Translations under genes and position numbers: made by a program | The notes under the pieces: generated by a model | Told to the model about the DNA's origin: nothing | The model's input: the letters and a program-made list of their open reading frames with translations, nothing else | Databases searched by the model: none | Shown: in pieces, positions 34,868 to 46,445 of the stretch | Position numbering within the stretch: position 1 is the first letter of the stretch | Layout: each line of letters opens with the position of its first letter | From: Pseudomonas sp. ZH-FAD | GTDB lineage: Bacteria; Pseudomonadota; Gammaproteobacteria; Pseudomonadales; Pseudomonadaceae | NCBI RefSeq assembly: GCF_002803095.1 | Contig: NZ_PGLR01000015.1 | Coordinates: 61,479-125,478, forward strand | Direction of reading: 5' to 3' | DNA length: 64,000 bases

Positions 34868-36065
34868 GGCTGACCTCCTCGGCAAAATCCGCTTCGGTGA
34901 AATCCACGTCCTCGTTACCCAGGATGTTGCGCCGCTCCCACTCGATACGCAGCAGCAGCGCCAGGCTCACGCAACAGATCACCAGCGAGGAGCCGCCGTA
35001 GCTGAGGAACGGCAGGGTCAGCCCCTTGGTCGGCAACAGACCGGTGTTCACGCCGATATTGATCAGGAACTGACCGATCCACAGGAAAGCCAGCCCATAG
35101 GCGACATAGGCGGAGAAGAACTGCTTGGCCCTCTCGGCCCACAGACCGACGTACAGCGCACGTACGCTGACGAAGACGAACAGCGCCAGGGTCGCCAGCG
35201 CGCCGACGAAGCCCAGTTCCTCTGCCAGTACCGAAAAGACGAAGTCGGTGTGCGCTTCCGGCAGGTAGAACTGCTTCTGAATGCTGTTACCCAGACCGAC
35301 ACCGAACCACTCGCCGCGGCCGAAGGCGATCAGCGCCTGGGTCAGCTGATAACCGGAGCCATACTGGTCGGCCCAGGGATCGGTAAAGGTGATCAAACGC
35401 TGCAGGCGGTACTCCTGGGTCTGCACCAGGACGAACACCGCGCCAACCGCCAGCGCCACCATCAAGCCGAAGCGCAGCATGCCGACGCCACCGAGGAACA
35501 GCATCGCCATGGCCGAACCCATCATCACCACGGTGGCACCGAAGTCAGGCTCCAGCAGCAACAGGCCTGCCATTGGCAGCAGCACGACGAACGGCTTGAA
35601 GAAACCGGCCCAGCTCTCGCGTACCTCTTCCTGACGCCGCACCAGGTAACCGGCCAGATAGACCACCACGAACACCTTGGCGATCTCCGACGGCTGCACG
35701 TTGAAGGCGCCGAAGCCGATCCAGCGCCGCGCACCGTTGACCTCGCGGCCGATGCCCGGCACCAGCACCAGCACCAACAGGGCGAAAGCCGCCAGCAGCA
35801 TGATCCAGCCGTAACGCTGCCAGATGTTCATCGGCACCATCAGCACCACGCCAGCGGCACCAAGACCGATCACCAGGTAGATCAGATGGCGAATCATGTG
35901 ATAGAGCGGGCTACCGGTCTGCGCCGCGGCCACTTCCGAAGACGCCGAAGCGATCATCACCAGGCCGAGGCCGAGCAGGCCCAGGCAACCGGCCAGCAGC
36001 GGGAAGTCCAGATCGAGGCCACGACCCAGTAGCGGCGAGGGACGAATCTGCAGGAAGGACAACAT
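34857..36065 (-). CDS. ftsW: Septal peptidoglycan polymerase FtsW
   Basis: SEDS-family glycosyltransferase working with PBP3 at the septum. The 402 residues have ten predicted membrane helices. SEDS signatures are ARRWIGFGAFNVQPSEIAK and LPFLSYGGSSLVICC, and the catalytic Asp is in LLLLEPDFGATVVM. The ATG overlaps the murD TGA by one base. A C-terminal acidic tail (G-N-E-D-V-D-F-T-E-A-D) faces the cytoplasm. Confidence 0.96.
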   Translation of the reverse strand: MLSFLQIRPSPLLGRGLDLDFPLLAGCLGLLGLGLVMIASASSEVAAAQTGSPLYHMIRHLIYLVIGLGAAGVVLMVPMNIWQRYGWIMLLAAFALLVLVLVPGIGREVNGARRWIGFGAFNVQPSEIAKVFVVVYLAGYLVRRQEEVRESWAGFFKPFVVLLPMAGLLLLEPDFGATVVMMGSAMAMLFLGGVGMLRFGLMVALAVGAVFVLVQTQEYRLQRLITFTDPWADQYGSGYQLTQALIAFGRGEWFGVGLGNSIQKQFYLPEAHTDFVFSVLAEELGFVGALATLALFVFVSVRALYVGLWAERAKQFFSAYVAYGLAFLWIGQFLINIGVNTGLLPTKGLTLPFLSYGGSSLVICCVSLALLLRIEWERRNILGNEDVDFTEADFAEEVSHAR

Positions 36066-37417
36066 CAGACGAGCCCCTCCACAGCCTGGGCGAACAGGCG
36101 CCCGCGCTCTTCGAAGTTCTTGAACATGTCCAGGCTGGCGCAGGCCGGCGACAGCAGCACGGCATCACCGGCCTCGGCCAATTCGCGGCAGCGCTGCACG
36201 GCTTCTTCCAGGCTCGCTACTCGCACCTGCGGTACGGCGTCGCCCAGGGTGTCGGCCAGACGCTGAGCATCACGACCGAGCAGCACCACGGCACGGCAGA
36301 AGCGTGCGACCGGAGCCTTCAGCGCGGTGAAGTCTGCGCCCTTGCCATCGCCACCGGCGATCAGCACCAGCTTGCCGGCGATATCGGCACCGAGGCCTTC
36401 GATGGCCGCCAGCGCGGCACCGACGTTGGTGGCCTTGGAGTCGTCGTAGTAGTTCACGCCGGCACGCTCGCCAACCCACTGGCAGCGGTGCGGCAACCCG
36501 GCGAACTGACGCAACGTGGCGAGCATGGCCTCCATCGGCAGGCCCACGGCATGACCGAGCGCCAGCGCCGCCAGGGCGTTGGATTGGTTGTGCGCGCCAC
36601 GAATCTTCAGCTCACTCACCGGCAGCAGCGCTTCGAAGCGAAACGCCAGGGATTTTTCGCCATTCTCGTCGAGCAGGCCAAAGCGCTTGAAGTCCGGCTT
36701 GCCCAGACCGAATTCCCAGCAGCTCACCTGGTCGGCGATCAGCGGGCGCGACAGCGCGTCGTCGCGGTTGATCACCACCTGACGGGCGCCACGGAAGATC
36801 CGATGCTTGGCCAGGTGATAGGCCGGTAGACCGCTGTATCGGTCCATGTGGTCTTCGCTGATGTTCAGGCAGGTGGCCACTTCGGCATTGAGCTGATCGG
36901 TGGTTTCCAGCTGGAAGCTGGACAGTTCCAGCACGTACAGCTCGACATCGTCGGCCAACAGATCCAGCGCCGGCGTACCCAGGTTGCCGCCGACGGCGAC
37001 GCGCTTGCCAGCCGCAGCCGCCATCTCGCCGACCAGGGTGGTGACGGTGCTCTTGGCGTTGGAGCCGGTGATGGCGACGATCGGCGCCTTGACGTGGCGG
37101 GCGAACAGGTCGATATCACCAGACAGTTTGACCCCGCGCGCAGCCGCTGCGGCCAACGCTGGAGTCGCCACCGCCAGGCCCGGGCTCACGTACAGTTCCG
37201 AGGCGCGGCAGAGGAAGTCCACGTCCAGCTCGCCGCAACGCACTTCCACCTGCGGGTAGTCACGCTTGAGCGTCTCCAGCTCCGGCGGGTTCGCGCGCGT
37301 ATCGGCCACGGCAAAGCGCACGCCCTGCTGCGCCAGGAAGCGCACCAGGGACATGCCGCTCTTGCCGAGGCCGACAATGATGCGGAACTGGTCGGAAGCG
37401 ATCAATGACACGCTCAT
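36065..37417 (-). CDS. murD: UDP-N-acetylmuramoylalanine--D-glutamate ligase
   Basis: Adds D-Glu to UDP-MurNAc-L-Ala. The 450 residues contain R-I-I-V-G-L-G-K-S-G near residue 12, the P-loop AITGSNAKSTVTTLV near 114, LNISEDHMDRY, and the DDSKATN element near 325. It overlaps mraY (TAATG) and ftsW (TGATG) by one base each, so all three are translationally linked. Confidence 0.97.
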   Translation of the reverse strand: MSVSLIASDQFRIIVGLGKSGMSLVRFLAQQGVRFAVADTRANPPELETLKRDYPQVEVRCGELDVDFLCRASELYVSPGLAVATPALAAAAARGVKLSGDIDLFARHVKAPIVAITGSNAKSTVTTLVGEMAAAAGKRVAVGGNLGTPALDLLADDVELYVLELSSFQLETTDQLNAEVATCLNISEDHMDRYSGLPAYHLAKHRIFRGARQVVINRDDALSRPLIADQVSCWEFGLGKPDFKRFGLLDENGEKSLAFRFEALLPVSELKIRGAHNQSNALAALALGHAVGLPMEAMLATLRQFAGLPHRCQWVGERAGVNYYDDSKATNVGAALAAIEGLGADIAGKLVLIAGGDGKGADFTALKAPVARFCRAVVLLGRDAQRLADTLGDAVPQVRVASLEEAVQRCRELAEAGDAVLLSPACASLDMFKNFEERGRLFAQAVEGLV

Positions 37418-38499
37418 TACCTCAGTTTCAGGGTGGCCAGGCCGATCAGCACGAGAATCACGGTGATGATCCAGAAACGGACGATCACACGCGGCTCAGG
37501 CCAGCCCTTGAGTTCGAAATGGTGGTGAATCGGCGCCATGCGGAACACGCGCTTGCCGGTCAGCTTGAAGCTGGCGACCTGGATGATCACCGACAGGGTT
37601 TCCATGACGAACACCCCGCCCATGATGAACAGCACGACTTCCTGGCGAACGATCACGGCGATGGTGCCCAGTGCGGCGCCCAATGCCAGCGCGCCGACGT
37701 CGCCCATGAACACCTGCGCCGGGTAAGTGTTGAACCACAGAAAGCCCAGGCCGGCGCCAACCAGCGCGGCGCAGAACACGATCAGCTCACCGGCGCCCGG
37801 CACGTAGGGAATCAGCAGGTACTCGGCGAAGTTCACGTTGCCCGACAGGTAGCAGAAGATCGCCAGCGCACCGGCCACCATCACGGTGGGCAGGATGGCC
37901 AGGCCGTCGAGGCCGTCGGTGAGGTTCACCGCATTGCTGGTGCCGACGATGACGAAGTAGGTCAGCACCACGAAGCCGGCGCCCAGAGGAATGGCGACAT
38001 CCTTCAGCAGCGGCAGGATCAGAGTGGTCTCCACCGGGCTCTGCGCCGTCATATAAAGGAAGACGGCGGCAGCGAGACCGAACACCGACTGCCAGAAATA
38101 CTTCCAGCGGCTCGGCAGACCCCGCGAGTTCTTCTCGATCACCTTGCGGTAGTCATCGACCCAACCGATGGCACCGAACAGCAGCGTCACGGCCAGCACC
38201 ACCCAGACGTAGCGGTTGGACAGGTCGGCCCAGAGCAAGGTGCTCACGGTGATGGCGCTGAGAATCAGCGCACCGCCCATGGTCGGCGTGCCTTTCTTCG
38301 ACAGGTGCGATTGCGGGCCATCGTGGCGCACCGCCTGGCCGATCTGCCGCACCTGCAGGGTACGGATCATCCACGGGCCGAGCCACAGCGACAGCGCCAG
38401 GGCGGTGAGCACGCCGAGGATGCCGCGCAGGGTCAGGTACTGAAAGACCGCGAAGCCCTTGTGGAACTGTTGCAGGTACTCCGCCAGCAGCAGCAGCAT
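37417..38499 (-). CDS. mraY: Phospho-MurNAc-pentapeptide transferase MraY
   Basis: Integral membrane enzyme that makes lipid I from UDP-MurNAc-pentapeptide and undecaprenyl phosphate. The 360 residues hold about ten helices, with [14 protein letters not shown], the Asp-rich [22 protein letters not shown], and [20 protein letters not shown]. The start codon directly follows the murF stop (no gap). Confidence 0.97.
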   Translation of the reverse strand: MLLLLAEYLQQFHKGFAVFQYLTLRGILGVLTALALSLWLGPWMIRTLQVRQIGQAVRHDGPQSHLSKKGTPTMGGALILSAITVSTLLWADLSNRYVWVVLAVTLLFGAIGWVDDYRKVIEKNSRGLPSRWKYFWQSVFGLAAAVFLYMTAQSPVETTLILPLLKDVAIPLGAGFVVLTYFVIVGTSNAVNLTDGLDGLAILPTVMVAGALAIFCYLSGNVNFAEYLLIPYVPGAGELIVFCAALVGAGLGFLWFNTYPAQVFMGDVGALALGAALGTIAVIVRQEVVLFIMGGVFVMETLSVIIQVASFKLTGKRVFRMAPIHHHFELKGWPEPRVIVRFWIITVILVLIGLATLKLR

Positions 38500-39870
38500 T
38501 TAGTGAATCTCCCCAGATACGCCACACAGCGCCGCCACGACCTTGTCCATGGCTGCGCTGCGTGAACCCTTGATTAGTAGTGTGCTGCCGGCCTGTTCGG
38601 CGCGAAGCGCTTCGATCAGCTCGGCTTGATCGACGAAGTGACGGCCTTTTGAGCCAAACTCCTCGACCGCAAAACGCATCAGCGGGCCAACGGCATACAG
38701 CACATCGACCTTGCCCGCGGCATGGCGGCCGACGTCGCGATGGCCCTGTTCAGCCCACTCGCCCAGCTCGCCCATGTCTCCCAGCACCAGGACGGTGCGA
38801 CCGGAGAAGGCGGCGAGTATATCCACCGCCGCACACATGGACACCGGGTTGGCGTTATAACTGTCATCAATGACTCGCACGCCGTTCGGCGCCAGCTGCG
38901 CTACGGCGCGGCCCTTGACCGGTTGCAGGCTTTCCAGCCCTTCGACCATGGCGACCAACGGCATGCCCAGCGCATGAGCGGCAGCACAGGCCGCCAGTGC
39001 ATTAGCCACGTTGTGCTCACCGAGCAGGTTGAGCTGAATGCGCGCGCTACCGACCGGGCTGCGCAGGGTGAAGCCCTGGCAGCCACGCTCGTCGCGGGCC
39101 AGATCGCTGCCGTGGAAGTCGGCGCGGGTGTCGCGCAAGGCAAAGCTCAGCACCTTGCGTCCGGCAGCGCGGCGCTGCCAGGTGATGAACGCCTTGTCAT
39201 CCAGATTGAGCACGGCCACACCATCGTTCGGCAGGCCTTCGAGAATCTCGCCCTTGGCCTCGACGATCTTTTCCGGACCGCCAAACTCACCCACATGGGC
39301 ATTGCCGGCATTGGTGATGATCGCCACCTGCGGCTGGGTGAGGCTGACGGTGTAGGCGATCTCGCCGACATGGTTGGCGCCCAGTTCGATCACCCCGGCG
39401 CGATGCTCAGGCGCCAGCTCCAGCAGGGTCAGTGGCGCACCGAGGTCGTTATTGAGATTGCCACGAGTGGCCAGTACCGCGCCGCCGAGGCCGGCACGCA
39501 GAATGGACGCGAGCATTTCCTTGACGCTGGTCTTGCCACTGGAACCGGTCACGGCAGCCAGCGGGCCGGTAAAGGCCTGGCGGTTCAGCGCACCCAGTTG
39601 ACCGAGTGCCAGACGCGTGTCGGCCACCAGCAATTGCGGCAACGGTGCATTCGCCACCTCACGCTCGACCAACGCGGCGACCGCCCCCTTGGCGGCGACG
39701 TCGGCCAGATAATCATGACCGTCGAAGCGTGGGCCGGTCAGCGCCACGAAAAGCTGACCCGCAGCGATGGTACGGCTGTCGGTGCCAACCGCGGAGAACG
39801 CCACATCGGCGCCAATCACGCGAGCATTCAGGTTGGTGGCGACGTCGCTGAGCAACCATGGCTTAAGCAT
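38500..39870 (-). CDS. murF: UDP-MurNAc-tripeptide--D-Ala-D-Ala ligase
   Basis: Adds the DdlB product to the tripeptide. The 456 residues include SRTIAAGQLFVALTGPRFDG, the P-loop AVTGSSGKTSVKEML near 107, ELGANHVGEIAYTV, and V-I-D-D-S-Y-N-A-N-P near 312. It overlaps murE by 8 bp at its 5' end. Confidence 0.97.
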   Translation of the reverse strand: MLKPWLLSDVATNLNARVIGADVAFSAVGTDSRTIAAGQLFVALTGPRFDGHDYLADVAAKGAVAALVEREVANAPLPQLLVADTRLALGQLGALNRQAFTGPLAAVTGSSGKTSVKEMLASILRAGLGGAVLATRGNLNNDLGAPLTLLELAPEHRAGVIELGANHVGEIAYTVSLTQPQVAIITNAGNAHVGEFGGPEKIVEAKGEILEGLPNDGVAVLNLDDKAFITWQRRAAGRKVLSFALRDTRADFHGSDLARDERGCQGFTLRSPVGSARIQLNLLGEHNVANALAACAAAHALGMPLVAMVEGLESLQPVKGRAVAQLAPNGVRVIDDSYNANPVSMCAAVDILAAFSGRTVLVLGDMGELGEWAEQGHRDVGRHAAGKVDVLYAVGPLMRFAVEEFGSKGRHFVDQAELIEALRAEQAGSTLLIKGSRSAAMDKVVAALCGVSGEIH

Positions 39871-41325
39871 GCGCTGCCTCCCAGGCCGCCAGGGCCTTGT
39901 TCGCTTCGATCAGATCGGAGAACGGCTGACGCACGCCCATGATTTCCTGATAATCCTCGTGGCCCTTGCCAGCCAGTACCAGCACATCGGCGGCTTCAGC
40001 CTGGGCAATCAACCGCGCGATGGCATCGCCACGACCATGAATGAACTGCACCTGCTCCGGTGCTTTGAAGCCAGCGCGGATATCGGCAACGATCTGTGCC
40101 GGCTCTTCCGTACGCGGATTGTCATCGGTCACCCACACCGCATCGGCCAGCCGTTCGGCAACCGCGGCCATCAGCGGGCGCTTGCCGCGGTCACGATCGC
40201 CACCGCAACCGAACAGGCAGACCAGACGCCCTTCGACGTGTGGACGCATGGCTTCGAGAACTTTCTCCAGCGCATCCGGGGTGTGCGCGTAGTCGACCAC
40301 CACCAGCGGCTTGTCGCCGCCACCGAGACGCTGCATGCGGCCCGCCGGCCCCTGCAGTTGCGGCAGGACCTTGAGAATCTCGTCGAGGCCGTAATCCAGC
40401 CCCTGCAGCGCGCCGACCACCGCCAGCAGGTTGCTCAGGTTGAAACGACCGAGCAGATTGCTGCGCAGCATGCCTTCGCCGCGCGGTGTCACCAGGCGCG
40501 CACGCACGCCGTGATCGTCGAAGTGCGCTTCGCTGCAATAAAGGAAGGCGCTGGCATCGCTGAGGCTATAGCCGATCAGGCGTGACTCGTGCGTTTGCGC
40601 GGCGAGCTCACAACCAAAGGCGTCATCGAGGTTGATCACTCGGCAACGCAGGTTCGGCCAGGCGAACAGCTTGGCCTTGGCTGCACCATAGGCCTCCATG
40701 CTGCCGTGGTAATCGAGGTGATCGCGCGACAGGTTGGTGAACACCGCCACGTCGAACTCCAGCGCCGCGACGCGGCCCTGATCCAGACCATGGGAGGAAA
40801 CCTCCATCGCCACGGCGCGCGCACCGGCCTGCTTGAGCGAGGCCAGGGTGGCCTGCACCCCGACCGGATCGGGGGTGGTGTGCTTGCCCTGCTCCAGCGC
40901 GCCATGGAAACCGGTGCCCAGGGTACCGACGATGCCACAACGCTCGCCGAGCAGATCCAGTGCCTGAGCCAGCAACTGGCTGACACTGGTCTTGCCATTG
41001 GTACCCGTAACACCGATCAGGTGCAAAGCGCGGCTCGGCTCACCGTAGAAGCGCCCGGCAATGGCCGACAGCTGGCCGGCCAGCCCCCTGACCGGCACCA
41101 GCACAGCACTTTCAGCATGCATGGGTGCAGCGCCTTCGGCCTCGAAGGCCACTGCCGCCGCGCCGCGCGCAATGGCATCGGCGATATGCACACGGCCATC
41201 CTGCTGGGTACCCGGCACGGCCAGGAACAGGTCCCCCGGACGCACCTTGCGGCTGTCCAGAGTCAGTTCCCGAATCAGCACGCTGCTCTCGGCAGCAGGC
41301 AACAGTTGATTGAGTGGCATGGGCA

Positions 41326-41326
<1 letters not shown>
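39863..41326 (-). CDS. murE: UDP-MurNAc-dipeptide--meso-diaminopimelate ligase
   Basis: Adds the third residue of the stem peptide. The 487 residues have the P-loop GVTGTNGKTSVSQLL near 105 and the specificity motif DNPRTEEP near 403, which marks meso-diaminopimelate as the substrate rather than lysine. The ATG (MPMPLNQLL) overlaps the ftsI TGA and follows GGAGGG by 8 bp. Confidence 0.97.
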
Positions 41327-43339
<2,013 letters not shown>

Positions 43340-43343
<4 letters not shown>

Positions 43344-44284
43344 CGCAATTTCTCCGCGATGCGCATCACCGCGCTACGCGAGCGCGGATTGGCCTTGAGT
43401 TCGGCCTCAGCGGCGTAGACCGGCTTGCCGATCAGTTTCAGACGCGGTTCGAAGGCTTTCGGAATGATCGGCAGATCACGCGGCAGCTTGTCCGCCTCGC
43501 CCTTGGCCTGGCGCTTCATGAACTGTTTGACGATGCGGTCTTCCAGCGAGTGGAAGCTGATCACCACCAGGCGGCCACCGACCTCAAGCGTTTCCAGCGC
43601 CGCTTCGAGGCCGCGCTCGAGATCACCGAGTTCGTTGTTGACGTGAATGCGAATGCCCTGGAAGGCACGCGTCGCCGGGTTCTTGCCCTTTTCCCAAGCC
43701 GGATTGGCCACGGTCAGCACTTGGGCCAGATCGGCAGTGCGGGTGAACGGCTGCTCGGCGCGGCGCTGCACCACGGCGCGCGCCATGCGCTTGGCGAAAC
43801 GCTCTTCGCCGTAATCCTTGAGCACGCGGGCGATTTCGTCTTCATCCGCCGTGGCGATCCAGTCAGCGGCACTGACGCCGACATCCGGATTCATACGCAT
43901 GTCCAGCGGGCCGTCATTGAGGAAGCTGAAACCACGCTCGGGATCGTCCAGCTGCGGCGAGGACACACCAAGGTCCAGCAGAATGCCGGCAACCTGTCCG
44001 GAAATGCCGCGGACAACAGCTTCTTCGCCAAGTTCCGCAAAACTGCGCTGTACAACGACAAAGCGGCCGTCTTCGGCCGCCAATGCTTCCCCGGTGGCTA
44101 TCGCCAAGGGATCCTTGTCGAACCCCAAGAGCCGCCCATCTGGCCCGAGTTTCTGCAGGATCAGCCGACTGTGTCCGCCGCGCCCGAAGGTGCCATCTAT
44201 ATAACGACCATCACCGCGCACAGCCAGCCCCTCGACGGCTTCGTCGAGCAGCACGGTGATATGGCGGAAGTTGCTATCAGTCAT
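43340..44284 (-). CDS. rsmH: 16S rRNA (cytosine1402-N4)-methyltransferase
   Basis: SAM-dependent methyltransferase (MraW) acting on C1402 of 16S rRNA. The 314 residues read [32 protein letters not shown] for SAM binding, and [24 protein letters not shown] two codons upstream (44290) overlaps the mraZ stop and could also be used; neither has a strong ribosome-binding site, consistent with coupling to mraZ. RsmI, encoded at 45457-46323, methylates the same nucleotide. Confidence 0.95.
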
Positions 44285-44286
44285 GG

Positions 44287-44742
44287 TCACAGGATCAGGT
44301 CACGCAGGTCATCGGAAAGGGCACCGGGCTGCTTGATGGCAGCAAGGTCGGCTTCGGCTACGGCATTCCAGGAATCTTCATCCCAGAGTTGAAACTTGTT
44401 CAGCTGACCGACGAGCATCGCTCGCTTGTCCAGCTTGGCGTATTCGCGCAAGCGCGGCGGCACCAGGAAGCGGCCGCTGGCGTCCAGCTCGAGATCGACG
44501 GCATTACCGATCAGCAGACGCTGCAGGCGGCGGTTCTCTTCACGGAAGGAAGCCAGCTCGCGCAGCTTGTTCTCGATCAGCTCCCACTCGGCCAGGGGAT
44601 AAACGCAAAGACAGGGGTCGACGGCGTCGATGGTCACGATGAGCTGGCCACTGCAACGCGCAACGAGCTCGTCACGATACCGACTCGGCATCGCGAGGCG
44701 CCCTTTGGCGTCGAGACTGATGGCGTTAGCTCCGCGAAACAC
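44287..44742 (-). CDS. mraZ: Transcriptional regulator MraZ
   Basis: DNA-binding regulator of the dcw operon, 151 residues, with two AbrB-like halves: [20 protein letters not shown] and [19 protein letters not shown]. Start is GTG giving (M)FRGANAI, the family N-terminus; a longer in-frame form (to 44799) would overlap its own operator. AGGGGA lies about 10 bp upstream. It is the first gene of the cluster, and four MraZ-type repeats lie in front of it, so autoregulation is expected. Confidence 0.95.
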   Translation of the reverse strand: MFRGANAISLDAKGRLAMPSRYRDELVARCSGQLIVTIDAVDPCLCVYPLAEWELIENKLRELASFREENRRLQRLLIGNAVDLELDASGRFLVPPRLREYAKLDKRAMLVGQLNKFQLWDEDSWNAVAEADLAAIKQPGALSDDLRDLIL

Positions 44743-44773
44743 GGCTGCGCTTCCCCTGTAATTAGCTTTCCAT

Positions 44774-44808
44774 GCCCAAAAAAACCCACTTCGTGCCACT
44801 TTTTACCA
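44774..44808 (-). promoter_or_regulatory. MraZ operator: four TGGNN repeats at 10-bp spacing
   Basis: On the minus strand TGGTA, TGGCA, TGGGT and TGGGC occur at exactly 10-bp intervals (44804, 44794, 44784 and 44774 as left ends). This matches the known E. coli MraZ site, direct TGGGN repeats separated by 5 bp. The repeats begin about 9 bp downstream of the -10 box. Confidence 0.8.
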
Positions 44809-44817
44809 CTTGCGCAC

Positions 44818-44847
44818 ACTATAGGAACGCGCATGCCCCACCGTCAA
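44818..44847 (-). promoter_or_regulatory. Sigma-70 promoter of the mraZ-dcw operon
   Basis: On the minus strand TTGACG (44847-44842), an 18-bp spacer, then TATAGT (44823-44818). Both boxes match consensus in five of six positions. It lies directly upstream of the MraZ repeats. Confidence 0.8.
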
Positions 44848-45054
44848 GGCGCTCCAGAAGGGAAAAATCCTTACAGGACGGAGATTTAGCGAACAAAAGC
44901 GAGGGAAAAAGGGATGCCGGATCCGGCTTTGGACAGATAAATTTCAACCATTCCAGCCAGCTGAAATTCGAACTTAAAGTAATTTGTTAAGAGTAAGAAT
45001 TTTTCGGTATCAGACGGGAGGGAGATAGAAGCACAACGCGAGAAAGGAAGGAGG
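44848..45054. other. Gene-free stretch between rnpB and the mra promoter
   Basis: AT-richer than its surroundings. I see no gene. A 12-bp palindrome GCCGGATCCGGC (44916-44927) followed on the minus strand by a T run, and weak arms AATTTCA / TGAAATT (44940-44968), are the only structures; neither is a convincing terminator for rnpB. The 45010-45054 part is purine-rich on the plus strand. Confidence 0.5.
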
Positions 45055-45398
45055 AGAGTCGATCTGTAAGCCGGGTTCTGTCGAGGACAGTCATTCCTCT
45101 ACGGCGTACATCACTGCACGCCTTTAGCAACCTACCCGGTTCCAGCGCGGGCCACGCCGATGGAACCCTATTTGGTCTTGCTCCGAGTGGGGTTTACCTA
45201 GCCACGGACTGTTGCCAGCCGTGCGGTGCGCTCTTACCGCACCTTTTCACCCTTACCGGCGCCGAAACGCTTAGGCGGTTATTTTCTGTGGCACTTTCCG
45301 TAGGCTCACGCCTCCCAGGCGTTACCTGGCACTCCGCCCTATGGAGCCCGGACTTTCCTCCCCCTTCTTGCGAAGGCAGCGACTGTCCGATCGACTCT
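45055..45398 (-). ncRNA. rnpB: RNase P RNA (class A)
   Basis: Catalytic RNA that matures tRNA 5' ends. On the minus strand the 5' end AGAGTCGATCGGACAGTCGC is followed by GGGGGAGGAAAGTCCGGGCT, the universal P4/CR-I region, then GTGCCACAGAAAATAACCGC, and the 3' part GAACCCGGCTTACAGATCG ends in ACTCT, which pairs with the 5' AGAGT. The length of 344 nt and the sequence are those of pseudomonad RNase P RNA. Apparent reading frames across it are not genes. It lies between rsmI and mraZ in the same direction. Confidence 0.96.
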
Positions 45399-45407
45399 CC
45401 GCCGGCA

Positions 45408-45436
45408 AGGGTACCGGGCGTGATGGCAAGCTGCAA
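45408..45436 (-). promoter_or_regulatory. Putative rnpB promoter
   Basis: On the minus strand TTGCAG (45436-45431), 17-bp spacer, TACCCT (45413-45408), 9 bp before the RNA 5' end. It lies in the 58-bp gap after rsmI. Confidence 0.55.
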
Positions 45437-45456
45437 GCCAGACCGATAGAGACGCC

Positions 45457-46323
45457 CTAGGCCTTGCGCTCCAAGGCGACTTGGTAAAGCAGGTTCTTGC
45501 GTACCCCGGTAATCTCCGCCGCCAGCGCTGCTGCGCGCTTGAGCGGCATTTCCGCCATCAACAGATCGAGCACGCGCAGGGCTTCGGCACTGACTGCGTC
45601 CTCGCCTTCCGGCGCCTGCCAGCCTGCCACCAGCACCACGCACTCGCCGCGCTGCTGATTGCTGTCTGCGCCCACCCACTCGCACAGTTCGGCCAGCGGC
45701 AGCCCCTGCAGAGTCTCGAAGGTCTTGGTCAGCTCACGCGCCAGCAATGCCGGGCGATCCCCGCCAAAGACTTCGCGCATGTCCTCCAGGCACTCGAGAA
45801 TACGGTGTGGCGCCTCATAGAAGATCAGCGTGCGTGGCTCTTCTCGCACCTGCTCCAGACGCGCACGGCGCCCCACTGCCTTGGCCGGCAGAAAACCTTC
45901 GAAGATGAAACGATCCGAGGGCAGACCGGCTGCCGACAGCGCGGCGATCAGCGCGCAGGCGCCCGGTACCGGCACCACCGCAATACCCGCGGCGCGCGCC
46001 TGGCGCACCAGGTGGTAACCCGGGTCGGAAATCAGTGGCGTGCCCGCATCGGAAATCAGCGCGACATCCTCACCGGCCTGAAGGCGCGCCAGAAAGCGCC
46101 CGCCCTGATCGCGCTCATTGTGTTCGTGACAGGCAGCCAGCGGCGTCTCGATGCCAAAATGCTGCAGCAGGCGCACCGAATGCCTGGTGTCTTCAGCAGC
46201 GATCAGCGCCACCTCGCGCAAGATCCGCAACGCCCGCGCGCTGATGTCATCCAGGTTGCCAATGGGCGTGGCGACTACATACAGGCTGCCTGGCTGGACG
46301 CTTGAGACGGCGGGCTGACTCAC
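45457..46323 (-). CDS. rsmI: 16S rRNA (cytidine1402-2'-O)-methyltransferase
   Basis: SAM-dependent methyltransferase of the tetrapyrrole-methylase fold. The 288 residues read [20 protein letters not shown], then [28 protein letters not shown] and [21 protein letters not shown] prefer the GTG at 46323, since GAGG stands 8 bp upstream and the short N-terminus fits the family; an ATG at 46356 would add 11 residues but has no ribosome-binding site. It diverges from lpoA. Confidence 0.93.
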   Translation of the reverse strand: MSQPAVSSVQPGSLYVVATPIGNLDDISARALRILREVALIAAEDTRHSVRLLQHFGIETPLAACHEHNERDQGGRFLARLQAGEDVALISDAGTPLISDPGYHLVRQARAAGIAVVPVPGACALIAALSAAGLPSDRFIFEGFLPAKAVGRRARLEQVREEPRTLIFYEAPHRILECLEDMREVFGGDRPALLARELTKTFETLQGLPLAELCEWVGADSNQQRGECVVLVAGWQAPEGEDAVSAEALRVLDLLMAEMPLKRAAALAAEITGVRKNLLYQVALERKA

Positions 46324-46445
46324 TGGAAACACCTCGTTAATTGAAAGAGCGCTCATTCTAGCCGGTTCCGCCCCAGCGGCATCGCACGGATGTCGCCCCT
46401 TGGGTACAATCGCCGCTCGTTTTGCTCAAGTATCAGGATGACCCG

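Noticed and set aside
44287..44799. Longer mraZ starting at 44799 (170 residues)
   Set aside because: The extra 19 residues are encoded by the operator repeats and do not match the family; the GTG at 44742 gives the conserved N-terminus.
45194..45685. A 163-codon frame crossing rnpB and the end of rsmI
   Set aside because: The region is RNase P RNA; the frame has no protein family features and crosses an RNA gene boundary.
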